Shown piece after piece: positions 7,436-12,625 of a stretch of 12,625 bases of DNA. Both the position numbers and the translations under genes were made by a program. The notes under the pieces were generated by a model. The model was not told the origin of the DNA, ran no database searches, and saw nothing but the letters and a program-made list of their open reading frames with translations. This DNA comes from an uncultured Thermomicrobia bacterium (lineage in GTDB: Bacteria; Chloroflexota; Chloroflexia; Thermomicrobiales; JALYUS01): the NCBI GenBank assembly GCA_937968015.1, contig CALBSO010000022.1, positions 1 to 12,625 of the forward strand, in the 5' to 3' direction. Each line of letters opens with the position of its first letter. Positions within the stretch are counted from its first letter, which is position 1.

Positions 7436-7463
7436 GGTGGAGCAGGCTGAAGCCTATTCCACT
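7436..7463 (-). repeat. REP-like hairpin in the MFS leader
   Basis: GTGGAG-C-AGGC (7437-7447) pairs with GCCT-A-TTCCAC (7452-7462) across a TGAA loop, with one C-A mismatch and one G-T wobble. It lies 18 bases upstream (on the minus strand) of the hairpin that covers the ribosome binding site. Short elements with an AGGC-loop-GCCT core occur as dispersed palindromes in GC-rich genomes, so it may be a REP-type repeat or part of the leader RNA fold. Confidence 0.5.
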
Positions 7464-7606
7464 ACCGTCGTGTCGCGAATCGGTGCGATCCGCACGCGCT
7501 CCTACAGCGCGGCGGTTCTGAGGATATTGGTGAAACACACCTCGGGGCGGCTATTCACGGGGTTTCCCTTTCGTGCCGTGAGCAAAAGTGCATCATCGTT
7601 ACGTTG

Positions 7607-7635
7607 AGCATACGGGGACGAAGGCGGTCGGTCAA
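7607..7635 (-). promoter_or_regulatory. Sigma70-like promoter of the MFS gene
   Basis: On the minus strand, TTGACC (7635-7630; five of six) is separated by 17 bases from TATGCT (7612-7607; four of six). It lies just after the stop of the truncated hydrolase and would give the MFS mRNA a leader of about 230 bases. That leader holds two hairpins and a possible 18-codon open frame that starts GTG AAT AGC behind AAAGGG and ends before the hairpins. Confidence 0.55.
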
Positions 7636-7659
7636 TCGTCCAAAAGGCAGGTTCGGGCG

Positions 7660-8070
7660 CTAGGGAGACGTGGCAAGGAACTCTTTGATCCAGCCGACGA
7701 TGCGCTCCGGGGCATCTTCCTGGAGAAAATGATTCGCGTCCTCGACTTCGTGGGTGATCGCGTGCGGATAGAGCGCCAACAGCAATTCTTCAAGGTTGCC
7801 GATGTGCTGCCCAAGATGATACCGCGCTGGATCAGCGGGCACGCCCGATTTCCCCATGCCCATATGATCCGGCACGATGCAGCGGTACCGCCGTGCGAGC
7901 GGCGGAATGAAGTTGCGGAACAGATACCCCCACGTCGGATCGCCATGGAGCATCACGAGCGGTTCGCCGCTCCCCTCGTCCACATAATGCATGGCGAAAT
8001 CGTTGATCTGATGATAGTGCGGCGCGAATGGGAACGTCCCCGCGAACGTCTCATGCTCAATGCCAAGCAT
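7660..8070 (-). pseudogene. Internally deleted alpha/beta hydrolase (haloalkane dehalogenase-like)
   Basis: The 136-residue product is the two ends of a roughly 290-residue alpha/beta hydrolase joined in frame. The N-terminal part has the family signatures HYVDEGSGEPLVMLHGDPTWGYLFR (strands 1-3 and the HGxP oxyanion loop) and PDHMGMGKSG, and runs to NLEELLLAL. The next residues, YPHAITHEVEDANHFLQEDAPE, are the C-terminal catalytic-histidine region of the same family. The nucleophile elbow (normally HDWGG), the cap domain and the catalytic acid region are missing, about 150 residues in all; the junction is near 7765-7775. The reading frame is open and the start (ATG at 8070) is intact, but the product cannot be catalytic. 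It is divergent from the lipoprotein gene across a 199-base gap in which I see no convincing promoter. Confidence 0.82.
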
Positions 8071-8269
8071 TCTCGCCCCCTTCGTCCATCACCGTTCCGC
8101 CGATACGACGCGAAGGGTAACAATCGAATCTGCCGCTGTCTACCGAGATTGAAGGCGACTTGCTCCTCTCTCCATCGCACCCGCCCTCGGTCGCCGGGAA
8201 CCATTGTATGCGCCACGTTGTAGAAGGGGTGAGTAATCGCATGTCATTCGCTGGACACGGAGGTGTGCC

Positions 8270-9655
8270 ATGCCAAAACGATTCTTGATCAGTTGCGTGC
8301 TCGCGCTTGTGACGGCTGCCTGCGGGGCGGCGACGCCGACGACTCCCACCGTTCATCAGGCAACAGAGCCGGCGACGACGACCGCGCCGCCGATTGCGTC
8401 TACGAGCACGGCATCTCCGGCAGTGGCAAACGACCGGCTCTTCGTCCGCGATGGGTACGGCACATCCACAAATCGCTTGAGCGTTGTGGACGCACAGAGC
8501 GGGACACGCCTGCAAGACGTGTCGCTCGGCGCCCCCACGATGGACTGGTCCGTCCTCTACACAACGCAGTGGGACCTGGAGCACACAACCGTGCGTGCGC
8601 TCGACCCGCTGACGGGGCAGACAGTCCGGGAAACGTCTGTGACCGGACGATATACGCTCCCCGAAGTCGGTATCGCCGGTACATTCGGCGGTCTCTCCCC
8701 GAACGGCAAATGGCTCGCTTTTGAGACGAAGCCGGGTTACGAGATTGACGCGACGAACACGAGCCATGCGCGCAGCTATCTCACCGTCCTCGATACCGCC
8801 TTCGCGCAGCCGCCGAAGCGCATTGAACTGGATGGCAACTTCGCGTTCGATGCCATCAGCAACGACGGCGCTTCGCTCTACCTGATCGAGATGCTCCCAC
8901 AGGGCGGCACGAGTACGTCGGGGGTAGGCTACAAGGTACGCCTCTACGATCTCACGACGGGAGCGCTGCAACCAGGCGTCGTCGTAGATAAGACCGCGAT
9001 CGCCCAGACGATGAGCGGGACGCGGCAATCATCTGTCATCTCGGCGGATGGGCAATGGGTCTACAGCCTGTACCTCAATCAGGCGAAAGGGCCGTTCATC
9101 CATATGCTGAATCTGGACGGGCGCTTCGCGGTCTGCGTCTTCCTGCCGACGACCGGCAAAGAGGACTTCGAGAAGCAACTGCTCTGGTCGCTCGCGCAGA
9201 CAAAGGATGGCAGATCACTCTATGCGGTCAACGGCGCACTCGGAATCATCGCGGAGGTGGACCCGGCGCAACTGAGTGTGCGGCGGAGTGTGACGATCCC
9301 GACGACAACCGCGAGCCAGCCCGGCCTCATCGCACGCGTCGGTGCATGGCTGATGCCACAGGCGAATGCGAAACGCATACTCACCGGCGGTGCGGCCCTC
9401 ACGCCGGATGGTCGGACGCTCTTCATCATCGCGGCGCAGGGTTTGCTCACCGTCAACACAGCCGACCTGACGTTGCGCGGGCGCACTTTGACCGATTGGT
9501 CGCTGGACAGCATCACCGTCAGCCCGGACGGCGCGCGTCTCTATGCCGTCAGCGCGGAGAAGGGCAAATTGCTCCTGCTCGATGCCGCGACGGGAAAAGA
9601 GATCAAAGAGATCGCGGGCGTAAGCCATCCGTGGAGCGTCCTCGGTGTGAAATAA
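8270..9655 (+). CDS. Beta-propeller-like lipoprotein
   Basis: A secreted lipoprotein of 461 residues. The signal peptide MPKRFLISCVLALVTAAC ends in a lipobox with Cys18, followed by a Thr/Ala/Pro linker to about residue 50. The rest has repeated blades of the YVTN/WD40-like kind: phrases such as LSVVDAQSGTRLQDV, VRALDPLTGQTVRE, LSPNGKWLAFE, ISADGQWVYSL, LTPDGRTLFII and VSPDGARLYAVSAEKGKLLLLDAATGKEIKEI recur at intervals of about 40-50 residues, suggesting a seven-bladed propeller. Such proteins usually bind ligands or proteins outside the cell; no enzymatic residues can be assigned. The start is secure: GGAGG lies six bases before the ATG. It is a single gene; the next coding signal on this strand is a startless remnant directly after its stop codon. 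Confidence 0.88.
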   Translation: MPKRFLISCVLALVTAACGAATPTTPTVHQATEPATTTAPPIASTSTASPAVANDRLFVRDGYGTSTNRLSVVDAQSGTRLQDVSLGAPTMDWSVLYTTQWDLEHTTVRALDPLTGQTVRETSVTGRYTLPEVGIAGTFGGLSPNGKWLAFETKPGYEIDATNTSHARSYLTVLDTAFAQPPKRIELDGNFAFDAISNDGASLYLIEMLPQGGTSTSGVGYKVRLYDLTTGALQPGVVVDKTAIAQTMSGTRQSSVISADGQWVYSLYLNQAKGPFIHMLNLDGRFAVCVFLPTTGKEDFEKQLLWSLAQTKDGRSLYAVNGALGIIAEVDPAQLSVRRSVTIPTTTASQPGLIARVGAWLMPQANAKRILTGGAALTPDGRTLFIIAAQGLLTVNTADLTLRGRTLTDWSLDSITVSPDGARLYAVSAEKGKLLLLDAATGKEIKEIAGVSHPWSVLGVK

Positions 9656-9829
9656 ACGGTAGTTGCGCGTCAGACCCATTGCCCGAAATGCGGTGGCAGT
9701 GAGGCTTTCGGCATTGTGTGCAAACCTAGCCACGACCTACCCGGCATCTATTTGCAGTCAGACTGGCGAATGGTCGGATCACGTTCTCTGGTCTGTCGGT
9801 TGTGCTCGCAAAATGCGGTGCCATTGGTG
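9656..9829 (+). pseudogene. Zinc-ribbon gene remnant without start codon
   Basis: In the frame beginning right after the lipoprotein stop codon (TAA 9653-9655) the translation reads ...QTHCPKCGGSEAFGIVC, then SHDLPGIYLQSDWRMVG, then SLVCRLCSQNAVPL. The pair CPKC and CRLC about 33 residues apart looks like a zinc ribbon. No ATG, GTG or TTG in this frame precedes the first knuckle; the first is the GTG at 9716, inside the ribbon. The frame then runs into the antisense of the peptidase E gene without a family-like end. I read it as a fragment that lost its 5' end beside the lipoprotein gene and its 3' end at peptidase E. Part of it (9713-9770) matches the other side of the transposase as an inverted repeat, so the zinc-ribbon reading might instead be fortuitous. 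Confidence 0.5.
9713..9770 (+). repeat. Left copy of a 58-bp imperfect inverted repeat
   Basis: This stretch aligns without gaps to the reverse complement of 12533-12590. The core from TAGCC (9727) to GGCGAA (9770) agrees at 36 of 44 bases, and the outer 14 bases at 9 of 14, starting at a shared ATTG. Outside these limits similarity stops abruptly. The pair brackets peptidase E and the transposase. Confidence 0.75.
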
Positions 9830-10498
9830 TCAGGGGGCAAACAGCTTCCAGTGCCCCTCGGAGATGACTTCGACGGTGTCCTCAACGACTTGTATGGCCG
9901 TCTGATCGTCAATCGCGTACCCCGGCACCGGCATGGCGGCGGCCCATCTTTCCGCGTCGGCCATGGAATTCTCCGGCATCGAGGGGTGGTCCAGGTGCGG
10001 GAACAGCGCGAAATCAACCAGTCCCAGCGTGCTGTCGTCACCGGTGGGCGGACGCCAGCGGATGAACTCCTCCCCGACGGCGGGGGACAGCACCATGCTC
10101 CCGGCACTCAGTCCCACGTAGACCGCCGCGCGCCGCAGTGACGACAAGAGGGCCGCCAGTCCGGATTGTCGCATCCAGTAGCAGAGATACAGGGGATCGC
10201 CGCCTCCCACCAGCAGCGTATCAATCTCCTGAACCAGAGGGAGCCAATAGTTTTCCGGGATGCTGGGCAGCGCGGTGAGTTCCAGCAACCCCAACGACTT
10301 CCATCCCGCGTCGCAGAAGGGGTCGCCGATCTCGCCGCGGATCACCCGGGAGGACAAGGACGCACCATTGGGATTGGCGTAGATCGCGGTGGGGATGTAG
10401 AGGGCGCTGGACTCGGCAATCGGTTTGCCCAGCAGGTTGACCAGCGCGTCGTGGATGCTCGCGTTGCTGATGCCAGCGGAAGTGAGAAGAAACTTCAT
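9830..10498 (-). CDS. pepE: Peptidase E-like serine dipeptidase (family S51)
   Basis: 222 residues, close to the 229 of Escherichia coli PepE, a cytoplasmic exopeptidase that splits N-terminal Asp-X dipeptides. Landmarks: N-terminal LLTSAGIS; VGGGDPLYLCYWM at 97-109, the conserved glycine loop; VGLSAGSMVL with nucleophile Ser131 in the GxSAG elbow; and LVDFALFPHLDHP with Asp162 and His168/His171 where the family has its catalytic His. The fold is related to class I glutamine amidotransferases. The ATG at 10498 follows GGGGAGG. It ends where the zinc-ribbon remnant begins and is preceded by a PadR-like stub and a promoter, so its present upstream region may be second-hand. Being between inverted repeats with a transposase, it could be a passenger gene. 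Specificity for Asp is assumed from the family only. Confidence 0.85.
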   Translation of the reverse strand: MKFLLTSAGISNASIHDALVNLLGKPIAESSALYIPTAIYANPNGASLSSRVIRGEIGDPFCDAGWKSLGLLELTALPSIPENYWLPLVQEIDTLLVGGGDPLYLCYWMRQSGLAALLSSLRRAAVYVGLSAGSMVLSPAVGEEFIRWRPPTGDDSTLGLVDFALFPHLDHPSMPENSMADAERWAAAMPVPGYAIDDQTAIQVVEDTVEVISEGHWKLFAP

Positions 10499-10555
10499 GC
10501 TGCCTCCCCTTGGTCTCGACGCGCTGCGCCGATCTCTGAAGGTGGATCCGCCCCA

Positions 10556-10585
10556 CTATCCGAGAACCGCATGCCGAATCGGCAT
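10556..10585 (-). pseudogene. PadR-like regulator stub, 9 codons
   Basis: On the minus strand GGAGG is followed eight bases later by ATG and the peptide MPIRHAVLG, then TAG. This is how PadR-family regulators usually begin (M-x-[IV]-R-H-A-[LV]-L-G-L-L), with the break right after LG. The strong ribosome binding site and promoter fit a former gene start whose body was deleted, leaving peptidase E 57 bases downstream. It could instead act as a translated leader peptide. The start codon lies in a perfect 7-bp inverted repeat (10571-10577 and 10579-10585). Confidence 0.45.
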
Positions 10586-10617
10586 CGTTGTCTCCTCCGG
10601 AGTCAGGCACCGCGACG

Positions 10618-10646
10618 AGTGTAGCGAACATTCGTTCTTCTGTCCA
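10618..10646 (-). promoter_or_regulatory. Sigma70-like promoter upstream of the PadR stub and pepE
   Basis: On the minus strand TGGACA (10646-10641; five of six) is spaced 17 bases from TACACT (10623-10618; four of six). It would start transcription near 10611, reading the PadR-like stub and then peptidase E. Its -35 element lies only 32 bases beyond the transposase stop codon. Confidence 0.55.
10626..10637. promoter_or_regulatory. LexA-like operator in the promoter spacer
   Basis: The minus strand reads GAACGAATGTTC, which fits GAAC-RNRY-GTTC, the core of the LexA/DinR box known from Firmicutes. The outer bases (A and G) differ from the 14-base consensus CGAAC-N4-GTTYC. It lies wholly between the -35 and -10 elements, a position where a repressor would block RNA polymerase. 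It might instead serve the lost PadR-like regulator. Confidence 0.45.
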
Positions 10647-10677
10647 GCCATATCGTCCGTACAATCCGGGTGCGTGG

Positions 10678-12465
10678 CTACAAGAAGAGCGATGCTTGCC
10701 GCAGTGATGCCTGGCGCGGTTGCCGCGGCGCATAATCGGGTCGGCGGATGACCTTCAACCACTCGATATCATCCAGTTCCCACAACGCCAGTTGCGGCGA
10801 GCGGAATGGCGTCTCGTACACCTGCGGCTCCTCCACTGCCCGCAGACGCTTCTTGTCCGGTTGGTAGCGCACCCGATAGCGCGCCAGCGGCTCGTCGGCG
10901 TACTCCAGCGTCAGGCGCTCGCCGTAGAGCCAGACCGCCGCATGCTCCTTGCCCAGTCCCTGCTCCCCGTACACGCGCCAATGTCGGAAGCGCATCCTGC
11001 CCCAAGGGCACCCGCCCAACTTATCGAGCTTCCTGCCGAAGCGCGTCCGATAGAAGACCCGGTGCAACGCCTCCGGTGCGACGGCGCGACCGTTCACCCA
11101 GCCCAACACCTCGCGCGGGCTGCGGTGGTCGTCGTCCCGCTCCCGGTGCGCCCAGTGGCTCTGATAGTTGAAGTTCACCACCCACTGGTCGTGGATCGCC
11201 AGCAACTCCGCCCACGTCGTCGCCTGGGCGAAGTCCCAATCGGCCATCCGCCGCTGCGCGTTGAAGGTCGTCTCGATATAACTCTGCCAGGGCTGCCGCC
11301 GTTCGATCTCGCGCTTCTCGATGCCCAACGCAGCATAGACGGCTTTCGCCTGTTTGGCGGTCACGAAGACCGCGCCGCTGTCGCTGACGAGCGTCTCCGG
11401 GATGCCGTGCTGCCGGATCGCCGCATAGAGGACCATCAAGTACGCGGAGAGATCCTGCGTCGGGAAGAGGCCACTCGCCAGGATTGCCCGGCTGTAGTTC
11501 TCCAGGATGGACACGCAGTAGACCTTGCCACCGACGTGCGCGGGCGCCCCTTGGGGCAGATCGATGTGCCGGATATCGACGGTCCAATACTGGTGCCGCC
11601 GCTGCGCCGCAAACGGCATCGGCTTCGTTTCCTTCGCCTTCGCAGGCGGGCCGCTGAGACCGTAGAGTTTGCGGTTCAGCGCGAGGATGCGCCCGCATCT
11701 GCCCAGAGGGCACCCGGCGGGCTCTGGTGGATACCGATCTGCCGCAAGGCGGCATGGATGCGAAACGCACCAAGTTCGGGATTCTCCTGCAACTCCTTGA
11801 CGGCCAGCATCGCCTTGAAGTCTGTCTTGCGTACGGAATGGCGCGGCGCGGAGGACTTGTCGTCCAATCCCGCGACCTCTTCGGTGATCCATCGTTTGAG
11901 GGTCGCATGGACGGTGTCGCGATGAATCTGCATGCCACCCAGAGGGTACCCGGGCGGCGATGCTCTGCTTGTTCCAGCCTTCGCTGTGCAGGCGGATGAT
12001 CGCGAGCCGTGCCTCGGCAGCATCAGCGATCCGGTGGTACGGCGGGTAGCGACGGGTCGTGACGGATATCGGCTGGGCCTCCGCGAGGATGCATTTGATG
12101 GTATGCGAACTGGGGCGATGGCCGAAGCGCACCCAGCAGATTGTGGTGATCTCGTAGATGTTGAGCGGCGGATGCTCCGCCTTGAATGCACAGATCGCGT
12201 CCCGGACCTCAGCAGGCACCCGGCGATGTCTCTCGACCTGCGGCGCAAACAGGCTGGCCATCCCATCCTTCGTGAACCGCGCCGCCTGCCGATAGAGCGT
12301 GCGCGCCGCGGCGCCGGTCTGCTGCGCACGCTCCGCAGGGGAATGGCCGAAGAGGACAACAGGACGAATCAACTCATAGGTGAGCTGCTCGGGGAACTGG
12401 GAGAGCAGTTGGAGTTGCTGCCAGTCGTCGGTCGGTTCGAGGCGCGGGCGCAAACGCGCAGGCAT
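10678..12465 (-). CDS. DDE integrase-type transposase with two compensating frameshift insertions
   Basis: A 595-residue product with an N-terminal helix-turn-helix region and an integrase (rve) core. Catalytic residues: Asp297 in WTVDIRHID, Asp362 in LVSDSGAVF and Glu398 in QSYIETTFN, the last two separated by 35 residues (D35E). A tail (WAHRERDDDHRSP, FRHWRVYGEQGL) follows. Residues 173-256 are translated in the wrong frame; the conserved frame (MQIHRDTVHATLKRW to LRQIGIHQSP) lies one register away between 11933 and 11718. The frame changes coincide with two copies of a palindromic repeat, and two more copies add GCPWGR and LPQGAP in frame. No stop interrupts the gene, but the mis-read part is the second DNA-binding helix region, so the protein is probably inactive. 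The ATG at 12465 (GGGGGA upstream) is preferred; a GTG at 12540 would add 25 unlikely residues. Confidence 0.8.
   Translation of the reverse strand: MPARLRPRLEPTDDWQQLQLLSQFPEQLTYELIRPVVLFGHSPAERAQQTGAAARTLYRQAARFTKDGMASLFAPQVERHRRVPAEVRDAICAFKAEHPPLNIYEITTICWVRFGHRPSSHTIKCILAEAQPISVTTRRYPPYHRIADAAEARLAIIRLHSEGWNKQSIAARVPSGWHADSSRHRPCDPQTMDHRRGRGIGRQVLRAAPFRTQDRLQGDAGRQGVAGESRTWCVSHPCRLAADRYPPEPAGCPLGRCGRILALNRKLYGLSGPPAKAKETKPMPFAAQRRHQYWTVDIRHIDLPQGAPAHVGGKVYCVSILENYSRAILASGLFPTQDLSAYLMVLYAAIRQHGIPETLVSDSGAVFVTAKQAKAVYAALGIEKREIERRQPWQSYIETTFNAQRRMADWDFAQATTWAELLAIHDQWVVNFNYQSHWAHRERDDDHRSPREVLGWVNGRAVAPEALHRVFYRTRFGRKLDKLGGCPWGRMRFRHWRVYGEQGLGKEHAAVWLYGERLTLEYADEPLARYRVRYQPDKKRLRAVEEPQVYETPFRSPQLALWELDDIEWLKVIRRPDYAPRQPRQASLRQASLFL
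10997..11014 (-). repeat. Palindromic mini-element, copy A (in frame)
   Basis: The plus strand reads CTGCCCCAAGGGCACCCG; TGCCC (10998-11002) and GGGCA (11006-11010) form a 5-bp stem with a CAA loop. On the coding strand it encodes GCPWGR between DKLG and MRFRHW, where I expect about one residue from memory of the family. The length added is 15-18 bases, so the frame is kept. Confidence 0.65.
11541..11559 (+). repeat. Palindromic mini-element, copy B (inverted, in frame)
   Basis: The plus strand reads CGGGCGCCCCTTGGGGCAG, with GCCCC and GGGGC pairing around TT. It is the only copy in the opposite orientation to the gene. In the protein it gives LPQGAP after RHID, and removing 18 bases leaves RHIDAHVGGKVYCVSI, which reads smoothly. 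The frame is kept. Confidence 0.6.
11698..11717 (-). repeat. Palindromic mini-element, copy C (second frameshift)
   Basis: TGCCC (11700-11704) and GGGCA (11708-11712) pair around AGA. Twenty bases separate the conserved IHQSP from CGRILALNR, where about six are expected, so roughly 14 were added (17 if one residue is normal). Here the coding frame returns to the frame of the gene start. Confidence 0.7.
11934..11949 (-). repeat. Palindromic mini-element, copy D (first frameshift)
   Basis: ACCC (11937-11940) and GGGT (11944-11947) pair around AGA. Removing exactly these 16 bases joins SIAAR to MQIHRDTVHATLKRW in one frame, restoring a normal helix-turn-helix. Sixteen bases shift the frame by one. 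Confidence 0.75.
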
Positions 12466-12522
12466 CGCTTCCCCCACGAATGAGCGGAGCGGTGATAACG
12501 TTATGTCGAGTCCCGACGGGGG

Positions 12523-12551
12523 ATGATAGCGGTTCGCCACGCCGACCGCAA
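12523..12551 (-). promoter_or_regulatory. Possible transposase promoter
   Basis: On the minus strand TTGCGG (12551-12546; three of six) is 17 bases from TATCAT (12528-12523; five of six). A 10-bp perfect palindrome ATAACGTTAT follows at 12495-12504, between promoter and ATG, and could be an operator. The -35 lies inside the inverted repeat, so transposase bound there could repress its own gene. Confidence 0.35.
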
Positions 12552-12590
12552 ATATGTGCCGGATAGGTCGCGGCTAAGTAGGCAGCCAAT
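12533..12590 (-). repeat. Right copy of a 58-bp imperfect inverted repeat
   Basis: Read on the minus strand, this aligns ungapped to 9713-9770 (45 of 58 bases). It lies upstream of the transposase start, where a terminal binding site would be expected. The differences are mostly non-synonymous in any shared frame, so the likeness is at DNA level. Confidence 0.75.
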
Positions 12591-12625
12591 CGAACTTAGA
12601 CGATTGCAAGCCTGACGTATGCAAG

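Noticed and set aside
7483..7495. Small hairpin GTGCG-ATC-CGCAC in the MFS leader
   Set aside because: Only five pairs with no extension; too weak to claim alone.
8071..8269. Promoters in the divergent gap between hydrolase and lipoprotein
   Set aside because: A TACAAT on the minus strand has no matching -35 element, and nothing better was found on the plus strand.
9663..9905. 80-codon plus-strand frame starting with TTG
   Set aside because: No ribosome binding site or recognisable protein; it overlaps the zinc-ribbon frame and the antisense of peptidase E.
12207..12225. A fifth possible copy of the mini-element (GGCACCCGGCG)
   Set aside because: It lacks the second arm of the palindrome, and the protein there (RHRRVPAEVRDAI) reads normally with no inserted residues.
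1..12625. CRISPR arrays, tRNA and rRNA genes
   Set aside because: I saw no regularly spaced direct repeats of 24-40 bases and no cloverleaf or rRNA signature by eye.

Overview
The window is GC-rich bacterial DNA. The substrate-binding lipoprotein and a second lipoprotein both carry long Thr/Ala/Pro linkers after the lipidated cysteine, and the first also has a twin-arginine signal. That style, with the small zinc-ribbon proteins, suggests an uncultured Chloroflexota-like organism; this is an inference from style, not from a marker gene. The first 34 bases are not genomic: they match the Illumina Nextera read-2 adapter, so this is the end of an assembled contig.

Region 1 (35-559, plus strand): two small genes, an 80-residue protein of unknown function and a 67-residue zinc ribbon. 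Region 2 (621-6050, minus strand): a peptide/nickel-type ABC importer operon read right to left: permease (DppB type), permease (DppC type), extracellular binding lipoprotein, then a class III PLP aminotransferase of the HemL-like group. A sigma70-like promoter lies upstream at 6016-6044 and a GC hairpin separates the last two genes. No ATPase genes are present, so the importer must borrow ATPases encoded elsewhere. Region 3 (6058-8070, minus): an MFS exporter with its own promoter and a long hairpin-rich leader in which the ribosome binding site can be masked, then an internally deleted alpha/beta hydrolase. Region 4 (8270-9655, plus): a beta-propeller-like lipoprotein.

Region 5 (9656-12625) is a scrapyard with mobile DNA: a zinc-ribbon remnant with no start codon, a peptidase E gene, a nine-codon stub that looks like the start of a PadR regulator behind a promoter with a LexA-like box in its spacer, and a DDE transposase. 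A 58-bp imperfect inverted repeat (9713-9770 and 12533-12590) brackets peptidase E and the transposase.

The most unusual observation is inside the transposase. Four copies of a 14-18 bp palindromic sequence (core GGGTGCCC-TYK-GGGCAG) sit within the coding sequence, three in one orientation and one inverted. Two add about six residues in frame. The other two mark exactly where the reading frame leaves and rejoins the conserved frame, leaving 84 residues out of frame in an otherwise open gene. No copy was seen in the other 10.7 kb.
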